64,000 bases of DNA. Source: Leptolyngbya sp. BC1307 (GTDB lineage Bacteria > Cyanobacteriota > Cyanobacteriia > Phormidesmidales > Phormidesmidaceae). Positions 52,208 through 60,211 of the stretch are shown piece after piece. Both the position numbers and the translations under genes were made by a program. Under the pieces are notes generated by a model. The model worked only from the letters and a program-made list of their open reading frames with translations. It had not been told where the DNA came from and ran no database searches. The stretch spans positions 124,001 to 188,000 of the forward strand of contig NZ_NRTA01000001.1 in NCBI RefSeq assembly GCF_002286735.1, written 5' to 3'. Numbering within the stretch: the stretch's first letter is position 1; each line of letters starts with the position of its first letter.

Positions 52208-53272
52208 ATGATGCCTTTTGACGCGGCGGCTACGCAAAAGCGGGTGGATAATTTTTGGCAGCTGCCTGCTAGCTTTGGCATGGAGCGCAACGCCTATCAC
52301 AATTATCTCAATGAGCTGGTCAGCGATCGCTATGCCCTGATCCACGGCTTACAGATCTTGCGAGACGAGCTGCAGTTTGCGGCCGCTAGCCCGACAGCGG
52401 TCAAGGCCTGTGGCGCAGATCTGAGTTTGCCCAGCGTGGTCACGACCCTGGGCTATACGAACTGCGGTGATCGCATCCACCAGGGCGAAGCGACCAAACG
52501 CTACCGAGACGTAGTCGCCTCTCGTTTTGCCACGCTTTCAGAAATTGGCGAACTCAAGCTAGAAGCTTTTTTCCCAGCCGGTGGCGGCACCGACAATGGG
52601 GCAACGCTGGCCCATGTCACCGTTGCCCACGAGCTAGACGAGCATCTCAAGCATCAACTCTATGCTGGCAACCCGCAGTCAATTTCCCTAGTTGCCATCG
52701 ATCTCAAAACTCACGTAGGACGACTACGCGAAGGCGGCAAGCATGTGATCTACGGCAAAACTCGTGAATCGCCGTGGCGCGAACCCCGAGCGGCCTGCGG
52801 TGCGATCGTCGGGGCGCTGACTGACTACCATCCCCAAAACTTAATTCACCGCCGCATTCGCGATGACCTGGGAGAAAAAAACTTTCGCTACCTTTCAACT
52901 AACCATATTCTCACCGATGAAGGCGTAGACATCACTATGGCCGTCGCTGCCGTGATTGTAGCGATTCGCGGCATTCGCCATACGGCTCTGGCGCTCTCGC
53001 AGGAGATGGACGAGCGCGGACTGGGCCACCTGACTGCCAGCACCACAGTCAATCGACCCTCCCGCGACGATCTGGTGATTTATCTAGCACGCGCTACTGT
53101 ATTTAATGGCAAAGTCCGTATCCAGAGCTTAGGCACTGGCGCAGAGCACTATGGCGGCAGGCTAGGAGAATACGCGGGAGAAAAGCGGTTGCAGCTCCGT
53201 TATGGCCACTGGGATAATGAGAACTTGCCGGTTGAAGAAATCGCCTACAAGGTTCGAGACTCAGGACTGTGA
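52208..53272 (+). CDS. Unrecognised 354-residue soluble protein
   Basis: I do not recognise this family. The protein has no signal peptide or membrane helix. It contains SVVTTLGYTNCGDRIHQGEA, a glycine-rich FFPAGGGTDNGATLAHVTVAHELDEHLKHQL stretch, a central EPRAACGAIVGALTDYHPQN and a C-terminal TVFNGKVRIQSLGTGAEHYGG. His- and Asp-rich spots and a lone Cys could form an enzyme site. The ATG at 52208 or 52211 is used; a TTG at 52199 is possible. It stands alone, convergent with the methyltransferase gene. Confidence 0.75.
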   Translation: MMPFDAAATQKRVDNFWQLPASFGMERNAYHNYLNELVSDRYALIHGLQILRDELQFAAASPTAVKACGADLSLPSVVTTLGYTNCGDRIHQGEATKRYRDVVASRFATLSEIGELKLEAFFPAGGGTDNGATLAHVTVAHELDEHLKHQLYAGNPQSISLVAIDLKTHVGRLREGGKHVIYGKTRESPWREPRAACGAIVGALTDYHPQNLIHRRIRDDLGEKNFRYLSTNHILTDEGVDITMAVAAVIVAIRGIRHTALALSQEMDERGLGHLTASTTVNRPSRDDLVIYLARATVFNGKVRIQSLGTGAEHYGGRLGEYAGEKRLQLRYGHWDNENLPVEEIAYKVRDSGL

Positions 53273-53284
53273 GCATTCAGCTGT

Positions 53285-53314
53285 AGTAACAGCAAGATAC
53301 AGTAACAGCAAGAT
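53285..53314. repeat. Two copies of a 14-bp direct repeat
   Basis: AGTAACAGCAAGAT occurs at 53285-53298 and 53301-53314, separated by two bases. It lies between the convergent stops of the unrecognised gene and the methyltransferase. It is probably slippage; no function is evident. Confidence 0.8.
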
Positions 53315-53387
53315 GACTTTGTTCTTGGTGGTCAAGCGATCGCATAGCCATCTTGCTGGCGCTAGTAGTGTGTTCTTCTAATACAGC

Positions 53388-54521
53388 TTAAGCGCGAGTT
53401 AGAAGGTACTGCCCATTCCCGTTATATTCACCGTCGCAGGTGGCAAAGATAGTGCCTAACAACAATAAGTAAAATCGCCATATACGTCGGAATTTAGCAT
53501 AGTCCATGCCGTAGTCAAGGGTCTTGACAGTCTCTTGAGAAGCGTCAAATCGCTCTAGCCAGGCGGTCAGCGTTTTGTGATAGTTCATGCCGTTCATGTA
53601 CCACCGATCTACTGTTTTCAGGTCGCGGTTATGGCTCGGCACTGCGTCGTGGTTCCAATAGCGACCGTGCGGAAAAATATATTTGTGCGTAAAGCCAGAC
53701 GACATGTTGTTGGGAATGCGCACAGTGATGATGTGAATAAAGACCTTGCCATCATCCTTTAAAAGAGAGGCCAGCTTCTGAAAGGCGTTGGTTAAGTTGC
53801 CAACATGACAAAAAACACCAATTGAGAGAATTTTATCGAACTTTTCGGTAAACTGAGCCTCGTTCAGATCGCCCTCGTGCAGGGTAAATCGCTCTGAGCT
53901 GAGATAGCTTTCTGGATCTTGCATTTTGCGGCGCATATATTCGCACTGCTGATGGCTCAGATTGAGCCCGGTAAACCGCACGTTAGGGAACTTAGACATA
54001 ATGTAGTTGGGCACGCAGCCCCAGCCACAGCCAAAATCCAAAATATTATCACCATCGACAATGCCCAACCGCTCAATCACCTGATCGATCATGTGCATTT
54101 GAGATTCTCTCAGGTCGGTTGCACCGCGCTCCCAAAATCCGGTGCTGTACTTAGGATAAATGACGGGCCAATCGCCTAACATCTGGTTGAGCAGCACTTG
54201 AGGCCGGTCGTACTGCACATCCATTAGCTCACGCGAAGATTCAGCGAGCTGATCAGACTCTTCGAGCACCCATTCATAGGGAGCCAACAAACCGGGAAAA
54301 TGCTGGAACAATACCGGCATAATCGTATGCAAGGCTGCCCGAAAAGCCGCGTCTGGTATCTCTAATCCGTTCACATAGGCTTCGGCTAAGGCCATTTGAG
54401 CTACGTTGAGCGTTTCGGCCATGAGCCGCGTTGCGCCATAGGCACCTGAACTTTTTAGGGACATATCTCCGATGCCGGGGAGATATCGGGAGAGGTTTGG
54501 GGATTGGGTTGTAGAAGTCAT
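53388..54521 (-). CDS. CFA-synthase-like SAM methyltransferase
   Basis: About 377 residues. SAM motif I is ILDFGCGWGCVPNYI (about 155-170). The LNLSHQQCEYMRRK helix and DKILSIGVFCHVG segment are like cyclopropane-fatty-acid synthases, but the Glu of the usual MFEHVG (bicarbonate site) is Cys here, so it may add a methyl to a different acceptor. The internal ATG at 54521 fits the family better than 54653. It lies 190 bp downstream of the desaturase on the same strand. Confidence 0.82.
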   Translation of the reverse strand: MTSTTQSPNLSRYLPGIGDMSLKSSGAYGATRLMAETLNVAQMALAEAYVNGLEIPDAAFRAALHTIMPVLFQHFPGLLAPYEWVLEESDQLAESSRELMDVQYDRPQVLLNQMLGDWPVIYPKYSTGFWERGATDLRESQMHMIDQVIERLGIVDGDNILDFGCGWGCVPNYIMSKFPNVRFTGLNLSHQQCEYMRRKMQDPESYLSSERFTLHEGDLNEAQFTEKFDKILSIGVFCHVGNLTNAFQKLASLLKDDGKVFIHIITVRIPNNMSSGFTHKYIFPHGRYWNHDAVPSHNRDLKTVDRWYMNGMNYHKTLTAWLERFDASQETVKTLDYGMDYAKFRRIWRFYLLLLGTIFATCDGEYNGNGQYLLTRA

Positions 54522-54711
54522 TTCGGTTTTTCTCAGCTCACGCCCGCTAAACCATATTCCGGTTGAAAACCAGAAGTTTTTCATAGAAAAACTACGCAGT
54601 TCTGAAGGTAGGCCAGGTTTATAGGCCAAGCAAAGAGATCTCCTTGCTATCAACTGTAATCTTTGAGATGACTCAGTGTAGCAAGTGTTTTAGTGGGTGA
54701 TGGTTAAGAAT

Positions 54712-55614
54712 TTACCGAGTGTTAAGGGCGGCTGACAGGTTTGTATGGGGTGAGCCTTGAGGTCGGGCGCGGCTCAGGAGTTCTGGTTCGGTGGGCATTC
54801 TCAGCTTTGAGGCCAGCTTGAGCGACTCCAGCATTTTTATGAAGATAAATGTGGGATCGACCAGGTAAACGACCCGGTTGTTACGAATAGTAATACCGTG
54901 CCGACTCGAAGACTGAAAAGCATGATGGAGATTATGCCAACCTTCGCCCAGAGTGAGAAAAGCAACGAGTCCACTGTTGCGGCTGTGGTCATCGGTGATA
55001 AATGGCTGCTCGCCGAAGAGATGAGCCAGGGAATTGACAGTTTGGACGCCGTGAAAAAGCAAAGTAGTGCTCAGGAAAAAAGCGCCGAGGTATTCTAAAC
55101 CGCCCATCGCGTATGACAAGGCTCCAAGCGCGATGGTGGGCACGAAGTGCAGGCGGTCAATGATTTGGAGAACGCGATCGCTCTCTACATCGGCAGGCAG
55201 CTTCTCTGGGAAAAACTGAGGCGCTAGCAGCCACCCGCCCTGCGACCAGTAAAACCCCTTCCAACCCTGAAACGGCGTATAGGGAGAATGCGGATCGAGG
55301 GGTTGCTCTACGTGGAGATGATGGGCCATGTGATGCGCTTTCCACCAGCTTGGCCCCATTTGCCCGGCTGATGCGCCAATGATGCAGCCGATCCATAGCA
55401 GGGGGGTAGGTGCCTGGTAGCTCTTGTGAGTGAGCAGTCGGTGATAGATGGCAGTGGTACCTAGCATCCGAATCAGGTACAGAAACACAATCCAGCTGAT
55501 AGCACCTACCGAGAGGCCGGTGATGAAAACGAGGAGTGAACCTAAGTGGCTAGCGATGATCAGCGCTGGCCCCATTAAGTAAAAAATAATCGTGATTAGA
55601 GAATATTGCTTCAT
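54712..55614 (-). CDS. Acyl-lipid/acyl-CoA desaturase (DesC-type fold)
   Basis: A 300-residue membrane di-iron desaturase. Histidine boxes: HRLLTH (about 58-63), HHMAHH in the second cluster (about 95-100) and HNLHH (about 222-226). Helices flank these. The second box departs from the usual HRxHH. The WSQGGWLLAP and DPHSPYTPF segments fit the delta-9 type. It probably puts a double bond in a fatty acyl chain. It leads the CFA-like methyltransferase in a probable operon. The Arg/Pro-rich tail has no homology I know. Confidence 0.9.
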   Translation of the reverse strand: MKQYSLITIIFYLMGPALIIASHLGSLLVFITGLSVGAISWIVFLYLIRMLGTTAIYHRLLTHKSYQAPTPLLWIGCIIGASAGQMGPSWWKAHHMAHHLHVEQPLDPHSPYTPFQGWKGFYWSQGGWLLAPQFFPEKLPADVESDRVLQIIDRLHFVPTIALGALSYAMGGLEYLGAFFLSTTLLFHGVQTVNSLAHLFGEQPFITDDHSRNSGLVAFLTLGEGWHNLHHAFQSSSRHGITIRNNRVVYLVDPTFIFIKMLESLKLASKLRMPTEPELLSRARPQGSPHTNLSAALNTR

Positions 55615-55741
55615 ATATGAAAACTTTCTTTCCTACGGGGGATGATAAGTGGGCGAGAAATAGCCTGCCTGAGCGCTGCAAATAGCGGCTCAGGGCCATA
55701 GCCAGTCCCCTGTTAGTTTAATCCAAACAGACGGGCGCTGC

Positions 55742-55770
55742 CGCCTGCTGATCAAAAAAGCGGGCAGGCG
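55742..55770. terminator. Hairpin behind the ndhH remnant
   Basis: CGCCTGC at 55742-55748 pairs with GCAGGCG at 55764-55770, with a 15-base loop containing an A run. It lies just downstream of the remnant stop when read leftward, and may be the original ndhH terminator carried with the fragment. The lack of a clear U tract leaves this open. Confidence 0.45.
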
Positions 55771-55797
55771 TTCCTATGGGCAAATTGCTCACCTCAC

Positions 55798-55920
55798 CTA
55801 GCGGTCAACCGATCCCATGATGATGTCGATGCTGCCGAGAATGACGATATCGGCAAATTTTATGCCTTTTAGTAGGTGGGGCAAAATCTGCAAATTATTG
55901 AAGTCAGCGGCGCGAGTTTT
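55798..55920 (-). pseudogene. 3' remnant of ndhH (NDH-1 subunit H)
   Basis: Read leftward, 40 codons encode [19 protein letters not shown] followed by [21 protein letters not shown] and a TAG. This is the highly conserved C terminus of NdhH, including the SIDIIMG-VDR end. A stop (TAG) at 55921-55923 precedes it and nothing upstream resembles ndhH, so only the tail is present. A full ndhH must exist elsewhere for NDH-1 function. The fragment marks a duplication or recombination scar upstream of the desaturase operon. Confidence 0.88.
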
Positions 55921-55996
55921 CTAGCGCTAGGGCCAGCGCCAGGGAAAGAAAAGATATGATCTTCGCCTGAAGGGGTGACCTATGCCATATGCCGCC

Positions 55997-56046
55997 AGTA
56001 GCGATCGCTCCCATTGTATCGAGTGATAGGGAGAGCGATCGCTACT
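55997..56046. repeat. 14-bp inverted repeat built on two HIP1 sites
   Basis: AGTAGCGATCGCTC (55997-56010) is exactly complementary to GAGCGATCGCTACT (56033-56046), with a 22-base loop; CC and GG add two more pairs across a bulge. Both arms contain a HIP1 octamer. The right arm overlaps the end of the PaiB-like gene, so it could serve as its terminator, though no U tract follows. Confidence 0.8.
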
Positions 56047-56671
56047 CTTCATTTATCTCACGCTGCTTCATTTCTTCTCCAATTGCCCGAGCAGCCAAGT
56101 CAGGGCTATGAAGCAATTGATCTGAAACCGTTTGCTGATCGGTCTGATTACGATTTTGACTGAGCTTAAATTGGCCTTCTAAGCGAGTGACGGTCATCTC
56201 AAACCCGACTATGCCGCTCATCATGCCTGCCCGGTAGCTATCAGACAAGCTATGCCACTGTGACTGATAATCGGCCTCGTAGGTATCTACCATGTCGTCA
56301 ATCATTTGATCCATACGCTCGGGCGAATCATCTGATGTGATGATTTTAGGGATGCCATAGGCATGAACAGCAATATAGTTCCAGGTGGGGACATTTTCGC
56401 GCTTTTCGTACAGGGTAGGAGAGATGTAGGCGTGTGCTCCAGTGAAGATAGCCAATGACTCAGCTGCTGAAAATGCCTGCCACTGAAGGTTTTGCTTAGC
56501 CAGATGGCCGGTCAGTTTGACGATGTCTCCTTGTTTTGTCACCACGAGGGGAATGTGTGAAGCGCAGGGCAACCCTTTCACCGTCGAGACTAAGGTGGCA
56601 AAACTGTTGGCTCTCATAAAAGCAATCAGCTTATCTGTGTCGTCTTCTCGAAAAGCGGCGGGCCTATACAT
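56042..56671 (-). CDS. PaiB-like FMN-binding protein
   Basis: A 209-residue split-barrel flavoprotein (FMN_bind_2): MYRPAAFREDDTDKLIAFMRANSFATLVS at the start, ASHIPLVV and LTGHLAKQN in the core, and VPTWNYIAVHAYG in the second half. PaiB of Bacillus influences sporulation and protease genes; here it may be a redox- or flavin-dependent enzyme or regulator. The ATG at 56671 fits the family. Single gene. Confidence 0.92.
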   Translation of the reverse strand: MYRPAAFREDDTDKLIAFMRANSFATLVSTVKGLPCASHIPLVVTKQGDIVKLTGHLAKQNLQWQAFSAAESLAIFTGAHAYISPTLYEKRENVPTWNYIAVHAYGIPKIITSDDSPERMDQMIDDMVDTYEADYQSQWHSLSDSYRAGMMSGIVGFEMTVTRLEGQFKLSQNRNQTDQQTVSDQLLHSPDLAARAIGEEMKQREINEE

Positions 56672-57079
56672 GGATTCTATAGCCTGTTTGCTGTCACACC
56701 TTTTGAAAAGTGTAAAACAGCTTCAAAGAAAATATTCACGTCTGAGCGGACTTTGGCAATTTTCGTTTCTGCGCGTCTTGCCGAGGTCTCAGCAGCGTAT
56801 CAATCTTTAGCTTGACGCTAGGGGAAAATACGCTTATCTTCAGATCCAGGGTGTCGATGCTGATCGCGCCTGTTCCACCAGAACTCGATTCTCTTAGCGC
56901 CATCGGCGGGTGTAAGCGCACCACACCGACGGCTCACCGCACAGGATTAACACGCAATCCCAGACGGCTAGGGTCACTTTAACCCTTAGCCACCCTGATT
57001 TGCACGTCATCTCTGCGGGTGGCTGAGCGTTATTGAGTTCTGGTTTCCTACCAAACCCGTTTGCGGAGACCAGACTCAC
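56672..57079. promoter_or_regulatory. Divergent spacer with a hairpin leader
   Basis: This 408-bp spacer contains the hairpin GGCTAGGGT (56966-56974) with ACCCTTAGCC (56982-56991), one base bulged, about 90 bases upstream of the next start. It could be part of a structured leader for the 57080 gene. CACC-rich segments flank it. No gene, tRNA or known riboswitch pattern was recognised. Confidence 0.4.
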
Positions 57080-57358
57080 ATGTTTACCCTTTCTACTCAG
57101 GGCGCTGCGGCGTCCACTGTGCCTGCTGCTGAGCCGATTGCTGAAATGGGGCGATCTCCCATTCCCCCAGCCGGACTAAAACCCGAACCAGGGCAGGTTC
57201 GCCATCTGCTGTTTGGTACCCCAAGCATTGTGCAATCGACGATTCAGCACTTGTACAGCCTTGGCTACGCGGAGCCCAACGACTGGAGCCGCCCCCTATC
57301 TACCGGCAGACCCGGCGAAGTCATGGCCATTTTGACCAAGCGAATAGGCCCTGCGTAA
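57080..57358 (+). CDS. Small cyanobacterial protein of unknown function
   Basis: A 92-residue soluble protein. The C-terminal half, VRHLLFGTPSIVQSTIQHLYSLGYAEPNDWSRPL followed by TGRPGEVMAILTKR, looks like a conserved module that I recall from other cyanobacterial genomes without a name. The N-terminal 40 residues are low complexity. No transmembrane segment. It may be expressed from a leader with a hairpin. Confidence 0.7.
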   Translation: MFTLSTQGAAASTVPAAEPIAEMGRSPIPPAGLKPEPGQVRHLLFGTPSIVQSTIQHLYSLGYAEPNDWSRPLSTGRPGEVMAILTKRIGPA

Positions 57359-57788
57359 GTGCTTCGCCCCCAATTGACTGACAAAAGTTGGGTCTAGCAG
57401 ACATTTAACGGCGATCACCCCGAAGTCAAGGCTGGTAGAGGGTCACGAGGGGCGGTAAAACCAACCTGTTGTATCAATTCCGAGCTAAAGGCACCGCTCG
57501 TCTCCGATGCACCACCACCAGCCGAGTCGGGCAATATTCTCCCAAAACAACGAGGTGTCTCAACTGAGATCAAGACTTTCTTCTTCCCAGGACGCTAACG
57601 CTGCCTGGATTAGGGGTTTGTATAGGCGGTGGTTGGCTGCTCTCTCAGTAATGTAGGAAGATGGCTTTGTGTAGCCTTGCTTTAGAGCACTTTTGGAGGA
57701 TGTGACTGCTGCTCCAAACCCTCTATAACTATAGACAGAGTATTAAGTATGGGCGGTGATTAGCCGTCTTTTTCATTTGCAAAGCACT
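57359..57788. other. Intergenic stretch, nothing recognised
   Basis: This 430-bp spacer before the acyltransferase has no protein-like frame, tRNA or clear terminator. A TATAACT-like -10 with weak surroundings at about 57724 may be the promoter for the next gene. The rest is not informative. Confidence 0.4.
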
Positions 57789-58505
57789 ATGCCGTTGACC
57801 AGTCCCCTTGAAGTTTCTCGCTGGATGTTGTTTTCCCTGGGCATTCAGATTAGAGTGCAGGGCGCAGAGAAACTGCCGCGATCGCCCTTTTTGATGATCG
57901 CTAACCATCGCAGCTTTCTCGATGCGCCACTGCTGATGGTGGCAGCAGCTAAGCCCGTTCACTTTGCCTGCCATCACTACATGGCTCAGGTACCCGTGAT
58001 GCGCAATGTGGTCAATGCGCTCGGCTGCTTTCCGCTCGATCTGCCCAATCAGCGAGGCCGCACCTTTTTTAAACAGGCGACTGGTTTTTTGCGATCGCAA
58101 GAGTCGATTGGCGTCTTTCCAGAAGGCACCGGCCCGATGATTGAAATTCCAGCGGCTAGTCAAGTCGGCCCCTTTCAGCGGGGCTTTGCGCACCTGGCTT
58201 TGCGGGCACCGGTCGAAGATTTGCAAGTCGTACCGGTAGCGGTGGTGGCGCTAGAAGAAGATCAGCAAAATACCGTGCCGTTTAAGTTGCTAAGCTGGTT
58301 TGACCCGAGCGAACCGCTGTTTCAGCAGTCGGGCCTGCACCCGGCAGTGATTTACCGGCGCGTGCAAGTCGTGATTGGCGAGCCGATTGCGACCGATGCC
58401 CTGCGAGCCGACTATCGGGGCAAACAGGCCAGCCAGACGGCGGCTGAACTCAGTGAAATTTGCCATGAAAAAGTTCAAACCCTGCTGCAAGCAGGCTGCT
58501 ATTAG
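57789..58505 (+). CDS. 1-acyl-glycerol-3-phosphate acyltransferase-type (PlsC) protein
   Basis: A 238-residue LPLAT protein. Motif NHRSFLDAPL (NHX4D, about 39-48) is the catalytic site and FPEGTGP (about 112-118) binds the acyl acceptor phosphate. It transfers an acyl group to lysophosphatidate or a similar alcohol at the membrane. The start at ATG 57789 is used; a GTG at 57756 is possible. It is two bases or so upstream of the open frame of the alpha/beta hydrolase, so the two are co-translated. Confidence 0.9.
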   Translation: MPLTSPLEVSRWMLFSLGIQIRVQGAEKLPRSPFLMIANHRSFLDAPLLMVAAAKPVHFACHHYMAQVPVMRNVVNALGCFPLDLPNQRGRTFFKQATGFLRSQESIGVFPEGTGPMIEIPAASQVGPFQRGFAHLALRAPVEDLQVVPVAVVALEEDQQNTVPFKLLSWFDPSEPLFQQSGLHPAVIYRRVQVVIGEPIATDALRADYRGKQASQTAAELSEICHEKVQTLLQAGCY

Positions 58506-58549
58506 TCGTGGTCAGCAACACCTCCTATCCCTCTACCAATCTCTCGGGT

Positions 58550-59323
58550 ATGAAGAGCCTGGTACGGTTTCTGACGCCGAGACCCGTTCAGCCCAAAAAG
58601 CCGCTGTTTATCTTCTTGCCCGGCATGGATGGTACCGGGACGCTGCTGCGTACTCAAATCGACCGCCTGGTGCCCTGGTTTGATCTGCGCTGCGTCGAGA
58701 TTTCGCCCAAAGACCTGTCTGAATGGCAGCCGCTGGCCCGCCAGGTGAGCCATTTGATCGCTCAAGAAGTGGGCGAACATCGCCGCCCTGTCTATCTCTG
58801 TGGCGAGTCGTTTGGCGGCTGCTTGGCCATGCAGGTGCTGACCGAGTCGCCCCATCTGTTTGACCGGCTGATTTTAGTCAACCCGGCCTCATCGTTTCGG
58901 CGGTTGCCCTGGATGCATCTGGGCTCATTGATTACCCGGCAGTTGCCTAGCCTGGCATATCGCTATAGCGCCTATGGGTTTGTGCCTTTTTTGATTGAGC
59001 CATTTCGGGTTAATCGGCGCGATCGCGAAGCGCTAGAAACCGCCATGAAGTCTGTCCCTGTTAAAACCGCTGCCTGGCGGATGGCGATGCTCAGTCGCTT
59101 TGAGGTAGAGCGCCTACCCTTAGAGCGAATGGCTCAACCGGTTTTGCTGATCGCCGGGGGCAATGATCGGCTGCTGCCCTCTACGCGAGAGGCCAAAAGT
59201 CTGCAAGATCGCTTTCCCGACGCGCAGCTGACAGTTTTGCCAGATAGCGGCCATGCCTGCCTGCTCGAAACCAGTACCAACCTGCAAAAAATACTGCGCC
59301 AGTACCAGTTTTTGGAGCCCTAG
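58550..59323 (+). CDS. Alpha/beta hydrolase next to the acyltransferase
   Basis: About 257 residues. The oxyanion segment is LFIFLPGMDGTGTLL, the nucleophile elbow is CGESFGGCLAM (Ser about 90), the acid Asp in AGGNDRLLPS and the His in DSGHACLLE. The open frame begins with a GTG at 58508, which overlaps the preceding stop region. The LPGMDGTG start resembles the hydrolase half of plant phytyl-ester synthases. Function unproven. Confidence 0.85.
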   Translation: MKSLVRFLTPRPVQPKKPLFIFLPGMDGTGTLLRTQIDRLVPWFDLRCVEISPKDLSEWQPLARQVSHLIAQEVGEHRRPVYLCGESFGGCLAMQVLTESPHLFDRLILVNPASSFRRLPWMHLGSLITRQLPSLAYRYSAYGFVPFLIEPFRVNRRDREALETAMKSVPVKTAAWRMAMLSRFEVERLPLERMAQPVLLIAGGNDRLLPSTREAKSLQDRFPDAQLTVLPDSGHACLLETSTNLQKILRQYQFLEP

Positions 59324-59403
59324 TGAGCGGCTTTCCGGTTTGCGCTGCGGCACCCTCCGATATCCCCTATTATTTAAACCAAGTTCTTATTCTCTCTAAG
59401 CCC

Positions 59404-60111
59404 ATGTCAAATCCTTTTGGCTGGTTTCGTCAGCTGCTGGCTGTACTGGCGATCGCCCTGCTCTCTATCCAGTTGTGGGCGGCCCCAGCGCTGGCTACCG
59501 GCCTTTACAGCATGCCGCAAACCGCCAGCAGCGACACCTGGATAGTTGACGATGCGTCTCAGGTCTCGCGGCTCAATGAAGGCAAAATCACAGAAGCCTT
59601 GCGTCAGCTCGCGCAAGAGACGGGCAATGAAGTCCGCTTTGTCACCATTCACCGGCTAGACTACGGCGAAACCGCCCAATCATTTGCTGACCAGCTCCTA
59701 GAAAAATGGTTTCCTACACCCGCAGATCAGGCTAACCAAACCCTGATTGTGCTAGACGATTTGACCAATACCATCGGCATCAGCGTCGGCGACGAAACCG
59801 CTAATCTGCTACCGGCTGAAACGGCTCAAAGCGTCATCGACGAAACTATGAAAGTACCGCTGCTGCGCGGCAATCAGTACAATCAATCGTTTTTAGATGC
59901 GACTGACCGTCTGGTGGCAGTGATTTCGGGTGAGCCTGACCCCGGCCCGCCAACGTACGACAATACGGTTGATACCGATAGAAACTTTGCCACCGCAGAA
60001 GAAACCGAAGAGGCTCGCGGCTCCTCGACTATCCTGGTAGTAGTCCTGCTGATTGCAGCTACTGCCATTCCGATGCTGACTTACTACTGGTATGTGTCGG
60101 CGGGCGGCTAA
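59404..60111 (+). CDS. TPM domain protein, Psb32-like
   Basis: About 235 residues. A signal peptide (LLAVLAIALLSIQLWAAPALA), then a TPM domain with WIVDDASQVSRLNEGKITEALRQLAQETGNEVRFVTIHRLDYG and TLIVLDDLTNTIGISVGDETANLLP, and a C-terminal helix. Psb32 assists photosystem II stability and repair in the thylakoid lumen. The ATG at 59404 gives the proper signal; the frame extends to 59323. It follows the hydrolase with an 80-bp gap. Confidence 0.88.
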   Translation: MSNPFGWFRQLLAVLAIALLSIQLWAAPALATGLYSMPQTASSDTWIVDDASQVSRLNEGKITEALRQLAQETGNEVRFVTIHRLDYGETAQSFADQLLEKWFPTPADQANQTLIVLDDLTNTIGISVGDETANLLPAETAQSVIDETMKVPLLRGNQYNQSFLDATDRLVAVISGEPDPGPPTYDNTVDTDRNFATAEETEEARGSSTILVVVLLIAATAIPMLTYYWYVSAGG

Positions 60112-60211
60112 TCCTTTAGTTTGTTCGCTAGGCTAGAGGTATGGGGCTAGGTTAGAAAAAATTTTACAAAAGCCCTATTGATGAAAAAAGCCCACTGAAC
60201 AACGAACGCTG

